DNA of 64,000 nucleotides from an uncultured Parabacteroides sp. (GTDB taxonomy: Bacteria; Bacteroidota; Bacteroidia; Bacteroidales; Tannerellaceae), in the NCBI GenBank assembly GCA_949296075.1, contig CASFNG010000003.1, positions 282,316 through 346,315 on the forward strand, written 5' to 3'. This document shows, piece by piece, positions 30,183 to 38,800 of this stretch (positions are counted from its first letter, which is position 1; every line of letters begins with the position of its first letter). The notes beneath the pieces are model-generated. The model was given only the letters and a program-made list of their open reading frames with translations, made no database searches and was not told the origin of the DNA. Made by a program: the position numbers and the translations under genes.

Positions 30183-30634
30183 TCCCTTAAATATTCAGCG
30201 ATACCCAGAAAGTTCCGTTCCAATAAGAACATCTGGCTCGCCATAAAGGTAAAGAATTCTCCCCAATCTTCCCTACGATGCAAGTCCAAACCTTCTTTCG
30301 CCACATAAATACGGGCTACCTGACGCCCGTTTTCCCGTTCATAGCAAACATCCCAAGTCAAACCATCCGGGAAATCCCGCTCCAGAGCCTCTTTATACCA
30401 AGTCAGTCGCTCATACATTTCCAAGCGGGCGTCCTCGTCGCGGTGATTCACCTCCAGGATCACGTAAGCCCCCTGACGATTCGCGTCGAACTTCAGCTCC
30501 ACGCCTTTGACCTTCGTATCATACAAGACCCACGTCTTCCTACGTTTACGCAAATAGGGCTGCACCTCGCAAAAAGCGGCGAAACTTTCCCAAAATTCCA
30601 ATTTGAGCCTCTTTAATTCCTCCTTGCTATACAT
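30179..30634 (-). CDS. DUF4268 domain protein
   Basis: A 151-residue soluble protein. It matches the pattern of DUF4268 (FWESFAAFCEVQPYLRKRRKTW near residue 14, then VELKFDANRQGAYVILEVNH and YERLTWYKEALERDF). This domain is also found fused to restriction-like modules in other proteins, but here it stands alone. It begins three bases after the M16 protease and overlaps the M1 gene by four. A link to proteolysis is by context only; no catalytic residues are evident. Confidence 0.8.
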   Translation of the reverse strand: MYSKEELKRLKLEFWESFAAFCEVQPYLRKRRKTWVLYDTKVKGVELKFDANRQGAYVILEVNHRDEDARLEMYERLTWYKEALERDFPDGLTWDVCYERENGRQVARIYVAKEGLDLHRREDWGEFFTFMASQMFLLERNFLGIAEYLRE

Positions 30635-30637
30635 CTA

Positions 30638-33478
30638 TTATCTATAAATATCTTTTCTCGCTACCCGGATCACTTGGCCAAATCTTGCCAAGGCATCCAT
30701 GTCTATCTTCCTCGAGTTACCGACAATTCCATAAGCGATTGTCCCCTCCTGAATACGCCCTTGATAGAAACGTGCGATCTCATCCATCGAGGTTCGCTCA
30801 ATCCCTTCCAGGAAAGCCCTGTTCGGATCGTCGGCGTACCCTTCATGTTGATAGCTCGCTATTCGCAAGGACAAAGAGCGTGCCGTGGGATACTCATTAT
30901 TTACCCAGTTACGAATAGTCTGTTTCACCGCCTCCACACGTTCGGGGCGGCGAGGCATATCACGTACCAACCGGTCAAGCACAGTCATGGCATCGATCAT
31001 CTTATCCATTTGAGTCGCCAGGCGCATCACGAAGCTAACGGGCTTACCCGATTGATTCATGGGAGGATATTTCATGCGGGCGCTCACTTGATAAGCATAA
31101 GAGCGGAACTCCCGTATCTCCTGGAACATCAACGATGACATATCCCCTCCGAAATAAGCGTTAAACAGACGTGCCACATGGCGCTCATCCCGACTTTCCA
31201 ACGGATCCACACGCATATAAGCGTAAACGATACCTTGCGCCACATCCTCCATATCCATAAAAAACACCAAAGGATTCTCATATCTCACCAATGGACGGAT
31301 ATAAGCCAAGGAAAATGGGAGCTTGACCTCCTCCAAAGGCAGGCAATTCCGTGTCACACGAACCACCTGTTCCGTGTCTAACGTTCCACAATAATGCAAA
31401 TCACAAGCATAGGTCCGTATCTTGGCAAAGGTATCCAGCAAATCCTTCCCCTTCAATTTCTTGAGTTCAGCGAACGACAATTTCGTCAAGTAGCGGGACT
31501 GATCTCCAAAACGCACCTTTTCCAGCAGCATATCCGCCACGCTCTCGCTCGAATTAAACAGGGATTTCTCCATCACCTTCGCCTCATCCACGATTTGGCG
31601 CATCTTCTTGTCATCCGGTTTTACGTGGCGCAAGAAATCACCGACCAACGTCATTGTCTCAACGAAATGGTCATCGAAGCCATTCACCACCACTAAGAAC
31701 TCCGAGTCCGTGCAATCGAAAGTAAGCGTACTTCCTAACGCCTGCAACTTACCCCGGAACATCTCGAACGACATCGAGTCCGTCGCCACAAACGGCAGGT
31801 AAGCCGCCAGTTTCCCGGCATCGCGAAACGTCAGTTCGCCCACACCGTACGACAAAGTAAGCGAAAATATATCATTCACCCGATTAATTGTCCGATATAA
31901 GTCAACCCCTTGGCGTAAATGAACGATCTCCACATCTTTTTCAAAGTCCAGCAAATGCGGTTTCAGCTCCTGTACGGGAATCCGGTCCAAACGCTCCACA
32001 TAGGCGGAAGAGGCATCCGCGTTCTTCGGGATGATCGGCGCGTAATCCGGCTTCGGCAAGATCGTTTTCGGATAGCGGCCCGTCTTTTTCGTCACATACA
32101 TATAATTATCCGTGAAATAGCGTCTCGCCACCTCGATCACCTGCTCCCTTGTCAGCTCATCCACGCGAGCCACCTCATCTATGTACTCCTCCCAGCTTTT
32201 CCCCTGCGAGAAAATACGCATCATCACCTCCGCCCGGGCATTGATGTCCTCCAATTTAGAGGCATATTCCCTTTTCTGCTCCAACTTCAAGCTCTGGAAC
32301 ATCTCCTCGCTGAAATCGCCTTCCTTGATCCGGTTGATCTGTTTCCACACTAAGCTCTCAGCCGCCGCGTAAGTCTGGAAAAAGAACTTCGGAAAGATCA
32401 GCAGCCCCAATATCCCGGCCTCGTTCATCCCCTGATTGATCGCCATCGCGCCCATGACCTTATGCTCGACCGTCAGCTTATCCAAATAACCGGTCCCATT
32501 AGAGTTATTCAGCAGCGCTACCGCCACGTTAAGCGCCGCCTGATCGGGATGATTGGCCGGCACTCCCCTGAAGCCCAACGCCATAATCTTCACGAAAGGC
32601 ATCGGGACACGTACCGTCACCTTCTCACGCCCCTCGAAAGGCGGTAACGTGACGGTCTCCCTCCGAGGCACCTCTCCCTTCCGGAGACGGGAAAAGGTAG
32701 ATTCAAGGATCGGCAACACCTCCTCCAACCGGAAATCTCCGCTCAGTATAAGCCCCATGTTTGAAGCCACGTAATACTTCTCGAAAAAACGGCGCATCTC
32801 CGACAGGCGCGGATTTTTCAGGTTCTCCGCGCTACCAATGATCGGGTAAGCGTATGGATGCGGATAAAAATAACGCTCCGTAACCTTCTCGATCGCCGCG
32901 TTAGCCATCGCGTCACCATACATATTTTTTTCCTCATAGACCGTCTCCAGCTCACTCTGGAACAGGCGGAACACTGGATTCATCAGTCTCTCGCTGTTGA
33001 TCTCTGCCCATTGGGCGATATACTGCGGAGAAAAGGTATTGAAATAAAGCGTATAATCATAGGATGTGCCGGCGTTCAGCTTCGTCCCCCCGAAGCGGGA
33101 GATCAGCCGGTCGAACTCATTCGGTATCACATACTCGGCGGCGCGCACGCTCAAATCGTTGATGATCTGCTGCAAATGCGCCCTCATTTTCGGATCTGTC
33201 GTCTCCGCCAAGGCATCATATTTCTCGGCGATACGGTCCAATAAGACCTTCTCTGCCGCATAATCGATCGTCCCGATCTTGTCCGTTCCCTTAAACATCA
33301 TGTGCTCAAAATAATGCGCTATGCCTGTATTCGGGGAATCTTTAGCTCCGGCTTTCACGACTACGGCCCCAAAGATCTTGGGTTGGCTGTGATCCTCATT
33401 CAACCAGACCGTCAAGTCATTACTCAATTTATATGTTCGTACCCGCAGAAAATCCGAGGTTTCCAACAGAGTTCTCAT
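30638..33478 (-). CDS. M16 family zinc protease (pitrilysin type)
   Basis: A 946-residue inverzincin. The inverted zinc motif HYFEH lies at residues 55-59, with the downstream ligand Glu in the ELETVYEEKNMYGD region near 180. The duplicated layout of M16 (active N-terminal half, inactive C-terminal half with REFRSYAYQVSARM and TRQM-like segments) is apparent, and the length fits pitrilysin/insulysin-like enzymes. There is no signal peptide, so it is probably cytoplasmic, unlike many Bacteroidetes M16 proteins. It is the first gene of a three-gene unit with DUF4268 and the M1 peptidase. An exact -7 box lies 29 bases upstream. Confidence 0.92.
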   Translation of the reverse strand: MRTLLETSDFLRVRTYKLSNDLTVWLNEDHSQPKIFGAVVVKAGAKDSPNTGIAHYFEHMMFKGTDKIGTIDYAAEKVLLDRIAEKYDALAETTDPKMRAHLQQIINDLSVRAAEYVIPNEFDRLISRFGGTKLNAGTSYDYTLYFNTFSPQYIAQWAEINSERLMNPVFRLFQSELETVYEEKNMYGDAMANAAIEKVTERYFYPHPYAYPIIGSAENLKNPRLSEMRRFFEKYYVASNMGLILSGDFRLEEVLPILESTFSRLRKGEVPRRETVTLPPFEGREKVTVRVPMPFVKIMALGFRGVPANHPDQAALNVAVALLNNSNGTGYLDKLTVEHKVMGAMAINQGMNEAGILGLLIFPKFFFQTYAAAESLVWKQINRIKEGDFSEEMFQSLKLEQKREYASKLEDINARAEVMMRIFSQGKSWEEYIDEVARVDELTREQVIEVARRYFTDNYMYVTKKTGRYPKTILPKPDYAPIIPKNADASSAYVERLDRIPVQELKPHLLDFEKDVEIVHLRQGVDLYRTINRVNDIFSLTLSYGVGELTFRDAGKLAAYLPFVATDSMSFEMFRGKLQALGSTLTFDCTDSEFLVVVNGFDDHFVETMTLVGDFLRHVKPDDKKMRQIVDEAKVMEKSLFNSSESVADMLLEKVRFGDQSRYLTKLSFAELKKLKGKDLLDTFAKIRTYACDLHYCGTLDTEQVVRVTRNCLPLEEVKLPFSLAYIRPLVRYENPLVFFMDMEDVAQGIVYAYMRVDPLESRDERHVARLFNAYFGGDMSSLMFQEIREFRSYAYQVSARMKYPPMNQSGKPVSFVMRLATQMDKMIDAMTVLDRLVRDMPRRPERVEAVKQTIRNWVNNEYPTARSLSLRIASYQHEGYADDPNRAFLEGIERTSMDEIARFYQGRIQEGTIAYGIVGNSRKIDMDALARFGQVIRVARKDIYR

Positions 33479-33506
33479 GAATTCCTAACTATATTACATG
33501 ATCCGG

Positions 33507-33514
33507 CAAATATA
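33507..33514 (-). promoter_or_regulatory. Probable -7 promoter element of the M16-DUF4268-M1 unit
   Basis: The minus strand reads TATATTTG, an exact consensus match, 29 bases before the M16 start. Confidence 0.55.
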
Positions 33515-33712
33515 CTCCTTTCCATCGAAATCCCCCACCGAACCCGGGAAACAATCTTAAAAATCATCCCTCTTTTTAATACTCAGCCTGGCCCATTCCC
33601 AAACGCCTCCCCTCCTATCCGGGCAGGTCTCAGCGACCCGAATATAGCGCCTGTCCGGACGGGAGAAAGCCCCGCCGGGATGGAATCTCGGGGAATTTTT
33701 CGTACCTTCGCC

Positions 33713-33720
33713 CATAAAAC
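33713..33720 (+). promoter_or_regulatory. Possible -7 element (TAnnTTCG variant) of the MscS gene
   Basis: TACCTTCG lies 29 bases before the channel start; the same variant, TAnnTTCG, also precedes the tricorn-like gene and the metallophosphoesterase gene. Confidence 0.4.
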
Positions 33721-33748
33721 ATCGAAATCCTTTAAACAAAACTTCCGC

Positions 33749-35035
33749 ATGAACCAGATACAGACATGGGTATATGACACGCTTTTACGGCTCGGTTGGA
33801 TCAGTGAGCAATCGAGTTATCTCGACAATACCGTAATCCTGTTAGGCATCATCCTCCTGACCGTCGGGATCGATTATGCCTGCCGCTATATTTTCCTCGG
33901 TACCTTCAAGCGATTGGCGAAGAGGACCCGCAACCAATTGGACGACCTGATCGTGGAACGGAAGATCATCCATAAGATGATGCACATCATCCCGGCCATA
34001 TTGATCTATGTGCTCCTGCCTCTCGCCTTCCCGGAGGCAGAGGCTCCCGAGATATTGATTATCCTCCAAAAGCTTTGCCAGATCTATATCATCGCGGTAT
34101 CCTTGCGGTTTATCAACGCGTCGCTGAATCTCATCCACGAGATATACAGCCAAAAGGACACTTTCAAGAACAAACCGCTAAAGGGATTCATACAGATCTT
34201 GCAGGTTGCCATCGTCTTTGTGGGAATAATACTTATCATCAGTGTATTAATCAATAAATCCCCGGTATCCCTCTTCGCCGGATTAGGCGCATCGGCCGCG
34301 ATACTCATGTTGGTGTTCAAGGATACGATCTTGGGATTTGTGGCGGGGATCCAGCTATCCGCCAACGATATGCTTCGTCCTGGCGACTGGATCACGATGA
34401 ATAAATACGGGGCGGACGGAAACGTCATCGAGGTGACCTTGAATGCGGTCAAGGTACGCAATTTCGACAATACCATCACGACCATACCGCCCTACGCGTT
34501 AGTGACCGACGCTTTCCAGAATTGGCGCGGCATGAGCGAATCGCCCGGACGACGCATCAAGCGCTCTATCAATATCGACATGAACAGCGTCCGCTTCTGC
34601 ACTCCCGAGATGTTAGAGAGATTCCGTAAGATCGCCCTCCTTACGGACTACATCGATGGGAAAGAACGCGAATTAAGTCTCTACAACGAGGAGCATCACA
34701 TCGACAGCACCGTATGGGTGAACGGGCGCAGGCAAACCAATATTGGCGTATTCCGGGCCTATCTCGAACGATACCTTCGCAACCTTCCTGCCGTAAACAA
34801 GGAGCTGACCTGCATGGTACGCCACCTCCAACCCACCCCGACCGGCATTCCTATCGAGCTTTATTGCTTCTCGTCGGACAAGGAGTGGACGAACTATGAG
34901 GCGATACAAGCCGATATATTCGACCATGTATTGGCCGTAATCCCCGAATTTGGGCTGAGCGTGTTCCAGAACGTATCCGGCGCCGATCTTCGAGGTATCG
35001 CCCCTCTCTTGGAGAACCGCTCCCCCCAAAATTAA
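33749..35035 (+). CDS. MscS-type mechanosensitive ion channel
   Basis: A 428-residue inner-membrane channel counted from ATG 33749 (MNQIQTWVYDTLLRLGW). The frame is open 149 codons upstream, but that part overlaps the divergent M16 gene and is discarded. Several N-terminal helices precede the MscS pore and beta domain: SLFAGLGASAAILMLVFKDTILGFVAGIQL near residues 190-220, then DMLRPGDWITM, then GADGNVIEVTLNAVKVRNFDNT and TTIPPYALVTDAFQNW. The size and long soluble C-terminus recall YbdG/MscM-like channels. It would release solutes on hypo-osmotic shock. Confidence 0.92.
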   Translation: MNQIQTWVYDTLLRLGWISEQSSYLDNTVILLGIILLTVGIDYACRYIFLGTFKRLAKRTRNQLDDLIVERKIIHKMMHIIPAILIYVLLPLAFPEAEAPEILIILQKLCQIYIIAVSLRFINASLNLIHEIYSQKDTFKNKPLKGFIQILQVAIVFVGIILIISVLINKSPVSLFAGLGASAAILMLVFKDTILGFVAGIQLSANDMLRPGDWITMNKYGADGNVIEVTLNAVKVRNFDNTITTIPPYALVTDAFQNWRGMSESPGRRIKRSINIDMNSVRFCTPEMLERFRKIALLTDYIDGKERELSLYNEEHHIDSTVWVNGRRQTNIGVFRAYLERYLRNLPAVNKELTCMVRHLQPTPTGIPIELYCFSSDKEWTNYEAIQADIFDHVLAVIPEFGLSVFQNVSGADLRGIAPLLENRSPQN

Positions 35036-35076
35036 CGCAGGTCGCACGAACCTAAACCGAAGTAATATAATACATT

Positions 35077-35099
35077 CCGGATCCATCTCAAGGATCCGG
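35077..35099 (+). terminator. Terminator-like hairpin after the MscS gene
   Basis: CCGGATCC (35077-35084) pairs perfectly with GGATCCGG (35092-35099). It is followed by ATCTTTCG, which is only weakly T-rich. Confidence 0.45.
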
Positions 35100-35306
35100 G
35101 ATCTTTCGTCATGTTTTCTCCCTATAACGCCTAAGTTTTTCCGGATTCATCGAGATGTTTTTCCCATTTCATCGCCACCTCCGGATTAAGGCGAGAACCC
35201 GTTATATCAGCGGTTCGCTATCGGGGAAATATATCCCTTAATTCCCCAACATTATTCCATATTACCCCATTTACGAATCCCTTGATTTGAGGAAAGGGAT
35301 TTTCCC

Positions 35307-35314
35307 TATTTTTG
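35307..35314 (+). promoter_or_regulatory. Probable -7 element ahead of the fatty-acyl cluster
   Basis: TATTTTTG matches TAnnTTTG, with TTTG at 35286-35289 (spacing 17). A start near 35320 leaves only a few leader bases before ATG 35323. Confidence 0.55.
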
Positions 35315-35322
35315 TCCGCGTT

Positions 35323-36459
35323 ATGGGTACTATTCATGTAAAAAGAGTGGAAACGAAGCGTGAGATGGACGACTTCGTCCAGTTCACGAACGACTTGTAC
35401 GAGGGATGTCCATTTTACGTCCCCGACTTAGACATGGATATTCGCGAGACATTCGATCCCAAGAAAAACGCGGGCTTAGAGTTTTCCGACATACAACCCT
35501 TCATCGCGTATGATGACAGCGGAAAAGCCGTCGGCCGGATAGCGGGTATCATCAACCGACGTGCCAACGAGAAATGGAAACAACGGAACGTCCGGTTCGG
35601 GTTCATCGATTTCATCGACGATCCGGAGGTCTCTTCCGCCCTGCTCCATACCGTGGAAGAATGGGGGAAAGAGCGTGGAATGGAATATATACAAGGGCCT
35701 ATGGGAATCTTTGATTTCGACAAGGAGGGTATGCTCGTAGAGGATTTCGACCAGGTTGGCTCGATGATCACGATCTACAACTACCCTTATTATCCGAAGC
35801 ACTTAGAGGCCTTAGGCTATCAGAAGGAGGTGGATTGGGTACAAATCAGTATCGAGATACCGGAGGAGACACCAGCCAAGTACGCGCGGGTAGCCAACCT
35901 GTCGAAAGAGATGTTCGGGCTGCACGTAAGGAAACTGACCAACAGCGACATCCTATTGCGCGGATATGGGAAGAAAGTATTCGAGCTACTAAATCAGGCC
36001 TATGCGCCGCTGTTCGGCTATACGGAGCTGTCAGAAAAGCAGATCGATATGTTCGTGAAGCGTTATTTCCCGTTGATCGACAAACAGATGATCCCTGTCG
36101 TGGAGAACGAGCAAGGGGAGTTGGTCGGAGTGGCCATCACGATGAAGAGCTTGTCGGGGGCGCTTCAAAAGACAAAAGGCGAGCTTTTCCCCTTTGGCTG
36201 GTATCACCTGATACGGGCCTTGAAATGGGATAAGGAGGAGAAAGCCGAGCTTTTGCTCATAGCCGTCAGGCCGGATTATCAGGGGATGGGCGTGAACGCC
36301 CTGTTTTTTAACGACTTGATCCCCATCTATAACAAACTGCATTTCAGATGGGCTGAGACAGGGCCGCAGTTAGAGACGAACGTCAAGGAGTTGAGCCAGT
36401 GGAAACCGCTGAACCCTAAACTGACGAAGAGAAGAAGATGCTATAAAAAGAAAATATAA
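35323..36459 (+). CDS. GNAT-like acyltransferase family protein (YghO-like)
   Basis: A 378-residue soluble protein from ATG 35323 (MGTIHVKRVETKREMDDFVQ); 12 extra upstream codons lie in the promoter. The C-terminal half has an acyl-CoA-binding GNAT pattern, AELLLIAVRPDYQGMGVNALFF (motif A with Gln-Gly-x-Gly) near residue 325. The N-terminal half (residues ~40-190) is a second GNAT-like region with GPMGIFDFDKEGMLVEDFDQ, as in large YghO-type proteins. The acyl substrate is unknown. It is 12 bases before the ketosynthase gene and seems to lead the operon, so acyl transfer within the pathway is a reasonable inference. A role outside the pathway cannot be excluded. Confidence 0.7.
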   Translation: MGTIHVKRVETKREMDDFVQFTNDLYEGCPFYVPDLDMDIRETFDPKKNAGLEFSDIQPFIAYDDSGKAVGRIAGIINRRANEKWKQRNVRFGFIDFIDDPEVSSALLHTVEEWGKERGMEYIQGPMGIFDFDKEGMLVEDFDQVGSMITIYNYPYYPKHLEALGYQKEVDWVQISIEIPEETPAKYARVANLSKEMFGLHVRKLTNSDILLRGYGKKVFELLNQAYAPLFGYTELSEKQIDMFVKRYFPLIDKQMIPVVENEQGELVGVAITMKSLSGALQKTKGELFPFGWYHLIRALKWDKEEKAELLLIAVRPDYQGMGVNALFFNDLIPIYNKLHFRWAETGPQLETNVKELSQWKPLNPKLTKRRRCYKKKI

Positions 36460-36471
36460 CAGATATAGAAT

Positions 36472-37692
36472 ATGGAAAGGAAAGTTGTGATAACAGGCAT
36501 GGGTATATGGTCGTGCCTCGGGAAAACCTTAGAGGAGGTACGCGACTCGCTCTACACGGGCAAAAGCGGCATCGTCTTCAGCCCGGAGCGCAAGGAGGCG
36601 GGATTCCGTTCCGCGCTATGCGCCCATATAGAGCAGCCCGACTTAAAGCCATTTATCCCGCGTAACCAACGGCAGTTCATGCCTGAAGAGGCTCAATATG
36701 CCTATATGGCCACCCGGGCGGCTTTGGAGAATGCCCACATGGATCCGGATTTCCTTAGCGAGCACGAGGTCGGTATCATCTACGGGAACGACTCGGTGGC
36801 TGAGGCGACCATGAACGCACTCGACAAGTTTCGGGAATTCAAGGAGACAGCGGCCTGTGGCAGCGGATCGATCTTCCAGTCGATGAACTCGACCGTGACG
36901 ATGAACCTCGCCTGCCTATTCAAGCTTCGCGGCATCAATCTTACCGCCTCTGCCGCCTGTGCCTCGGGATCTCACTCTGTAGGACTCGGGTATTTGCTCA
37001 TCCGCGACGGATTGCAGGATTGCGTCATCTGTGGGGGAGCGCAAGAGGCGAATATGTATAGCGTAGCGTCGTTCGACGGGATTCAATCATTCTCCGTCCG
37101 CGAGGATGAGCCTGCCAAGGCAAGCCGCCCGTTCGACCGCGACCGCGACGGGTTGGTACCGGGAGGGGGCGCCGCTACCCTCGTGCTCGAAAGCTATGAG
37201 CACGCCGTAAAACGAGGCGCTCCCATCCTCGCCGAGATCGTCAGCTGGGGATTCTCCGGGAATGGGGATCACATCTCCACGCCCAACGTGGAGGGACCGG
37301 CCCGCTCGTTGGAACTTTGCCTGAAAAATGGAGGTATCTCTATCGACCAAATCGGTTACATCAACGCGCACGCCACATCGACCAAGATCGGCGATAGCCG
37401 GGAAGCGGCCGCCATCGCCCAAATCTTCGGGGATCACAAGGTACCGGTCACCTCGACCAAGAGCCAGACGGGGCATGAGATGTGGATGGCCGGAGCCAGC
37501 GAGCTTATCTATTCTATCTTGATGATGAAGCATGATTTTATCGCCGGCAACATCAATTTCGAGAATCCGGATGAGGAGAGCGCGAAGATCCAGATCGTAC
37601 CGGAGACACGGGAGGCGCATTTTGATATGTTCCTCTCTAACTCCTTCGGTTTCGGCGGCACGAACTCCACGCTTATCGTAAAGAACTTATAA
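36472..37692 (+). CDS. Beta-ketoacyl-ACP synthase (FabF-like) of an orphan lipid cluster
   Basis: A 406-residue condensing enzyme. All catalytic residues are present: Cys163 in SAACASGSHSVGLG, the first His in YINAHATSTKIGD near 303, and the second His with its Lys in STKSQTGHEMWMAGASE near 335. The glycine-rich NSFGFGGTNSTLIV ends the protein. It would elongate an acyl-ACP by decarboxylative condensation. It is not accompanied by housekeeping fab genes but by a private ACP, two dehydratases and a desaturase-like enzyme, so it probably serves a dedicated product. No chain-length-factor partner is adjacent, which argues against a classical aryl polyene pair. Confidence 0.9.
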   Translation: MERKVVITGMGIWSCLGKTLEEVRDSLYTGKSGIVFSPERKEAGFRSALCAHIEQPDLKPFIPRNQRQFMPEEAQYAYMATRAALENAHMDPDFLSEHEVGIIYGNDSVAEATMNALDKFREFKETAACGSGSIFQSMNSTVTMNLACLFKLRGINLTASAACASGSHSVGLGYLLIRDGLQDCVICGGAQEANMYSVASFDGIQSFSVREDEPAKASRPFDRDRDGLVPGGGAATLVLESYEHAVKRGAPILAEIVSWGFSGNGDHISTPNVEGPARSLELCLKNGGISIDQIGYINAHATSTKIGDSREAAAIAQIFGDHKVPVTSTKSQTGHEMWMAGASELIYSILMMKHDFIAGNINFENPDEESAKIQIVPETREAHFDMFLSNSFGFGGTNSTLIVKNL

Positions 37693-37726
37693 TTTTAGTA
37701 ACAACCATAAAAACAAAGGAATCGAC

Positions 37727-37972
37727 ATGACACGTGAAGATATTGTAAAACAGGTAAACTCTATTTTAGCGGATGAGTTTGAGGTGGATCAAGCATTGTT
37801 CACCCCGGAGGCGAACGTCAAGGAGACGCTCTCGCTCGACAGCCTGAGCTTAGTAGACTTAGTGGCTATCATCCAATGTACGTACAAGATCAAGATCCCG
37901 GTAGCCGACCTGCGGGCGATCCAGACTTTCACGGATCTGTACGACTATATCGAGTCACATCTTGAGGCGTGA
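37727..37972 (+). CDS. Acyl carrier protein
   Basis: An 81-residue ACP carrying the growing chain as a phosphopantetheine thioester. The attachment serine is in SLDSLSLVDLVAI near residue 38, followed by the acidic helix typical of the family. The sequence is divergent from housekeeping AcpP (the motif is DSLSLVD, not DSLDTVE), supporting a private carrier. Its TGA overlaps the next ATG by one base (TGATG), coupling it to the dehydratase. Confidence 0.9.
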   Translation: MTREDIVKQVNSILADEFEVDQALFTPEANVKETLSLDSLSLVDLVAIIQCTYKIKIPVADLRAIQTFTDLYDYIESHLEA

Positions 37973-38406
37973 TGGATCACGAGGCGATTAAACGGCTGAT
38001 CCCTCAACGGGAACCGATCTTGCTGGTAGATCAACTGATCGGCGTGAACGGTGACGTGGCAGAGACCAGCCTGTTGATCCGGGAAGATAATTTCTTCTTA
38101 GAGGAAGACAAACAAATGGCGGAAGTGGGATTGATCGAGCATATCGCCCAGTCGGCTTCCGCCTTCGCGGGCTACAAGGCGATCGCGGCGGGAGCCTCTG
38201 CCCCACCCGTTGGCTATATTGGGGAGGTACGGAAATTCCGTTGCCATAAACGTCCTTCGATTGGTGATGAGTTACGCACCACGATCACTTTAGGCGCTGA
38301 GTTGGATGGCGTGACCATCTTAACGGGTGAGACAAGGTCTGGTGGAGAGATCGTGGCGAACACCCAAATGAAGATCTTCATCAAGCCGGATCAGGAATCA
38401 TTATAA
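37972..38406 (+). CDS. Hotdog-fold dehydratase-like protein (ApeP-like)
   Basis: A 144-residue protein starting at ATG 37972 (an in-frame GTG precedes it by one codon). The fold is suggested by LIPQREPILLVDQLIGV at the start and GLIEHIAQSASAFAGYKA in the central helix near residue 55. It keeps the helix Glu but lacks the GHFPxxPxxPG loop with the catalytic His of FabZ, as in ApeP-like dehydratases of polyene clusters. It may dehydrate 3-hydroxyacyl-ACP, or act as a non-catalytic or thioesterase partner of the next protein. It is the third enzyme of the cluster by position and tightly coupled to the ACP. Confidence 0.75.
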   Translation: MDHEAIKRLIPQREPILLVDQLIGVNGDVAETSLLIREDNFFLEEDKQMAEVGLIEHIAQSASAFAGYKAIAAGASAPPVGYIGEVRKFRCHKRPSIGDELRTTITLGAELDGVTILTGETRSGGEIVANTQMKIFIKPDQESL

Positions 38407-38413
38407 AAAAATC

Positions 38414-38788
38414 ATGTTGCTTGAGAATAAGTATTATCAAATAACCGACCGAAAGACGGATGGCCAAGATACCATCTTTCACATAGCGGTCCTGCCTGAT
38501 TGCGAGGTTTACCGGGGGCATTTCCCGGGGGATCCGGTATGTCCCGGTGTATGTAACATCGAGACAATCAAGGAATGCGCCATGCTCTTGACGGGTAAAA
38601 GATTGTTCATCAGCCAAATCAAGCAATGCCGCCTCACGGCGGTCGCTACCCCGGCGAGCTGTCCGCAATTAGAGCTACGGATGAATGCCTTGCCTACGGG
38701 ACAGGGATTCATCGTGACAGCCAGCTTATCCGATATAAACAAGACCTATATGGAGTTCAAGGGTGAGATGACCCTCGAAATGGTTTAG
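38414..38788 (+). CDS. 3-hydroxyacyl-ACP dehydratase (FabA/FabZ family)
   Basis: A 124-residue hotdog protein with the intact catalytic loop YRGHFPGDPVCPGVCNIETIKECA near residues 34-57: His in GHFPG and Glu in NIET. It would remove water from 3-hydroxyacyl-ACP to give the trans-2-enoyl chain. It is seven bases after the ApeP-like gene. Having two hotdog proteins in tandem with a ketosynthase and an ACP, but no local ketoreductase or enoyl reductase, suggests a chain that keeps its double bonds, as inference. Confidence 0.85.
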   Translation: MLLENKYYQITDRKTDGQDTIFHIAVLPDCEVYRGHFPGDPVCPGVCNIETIKECAMLLTGKRLFISQIKQCRLTAVATPASCPQLELRMNALPTGQGFIVTASLSDINKTYMEFKGEMTLEMV

Positions 38789-38800
38789 GTATTAGGGAAA

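Noticed and set aside
33302-33748. Long N-terminal extension of the MscS gene
   Set aside because: It runs antisense through the start of the M16 gene; the channel begins at 33749.
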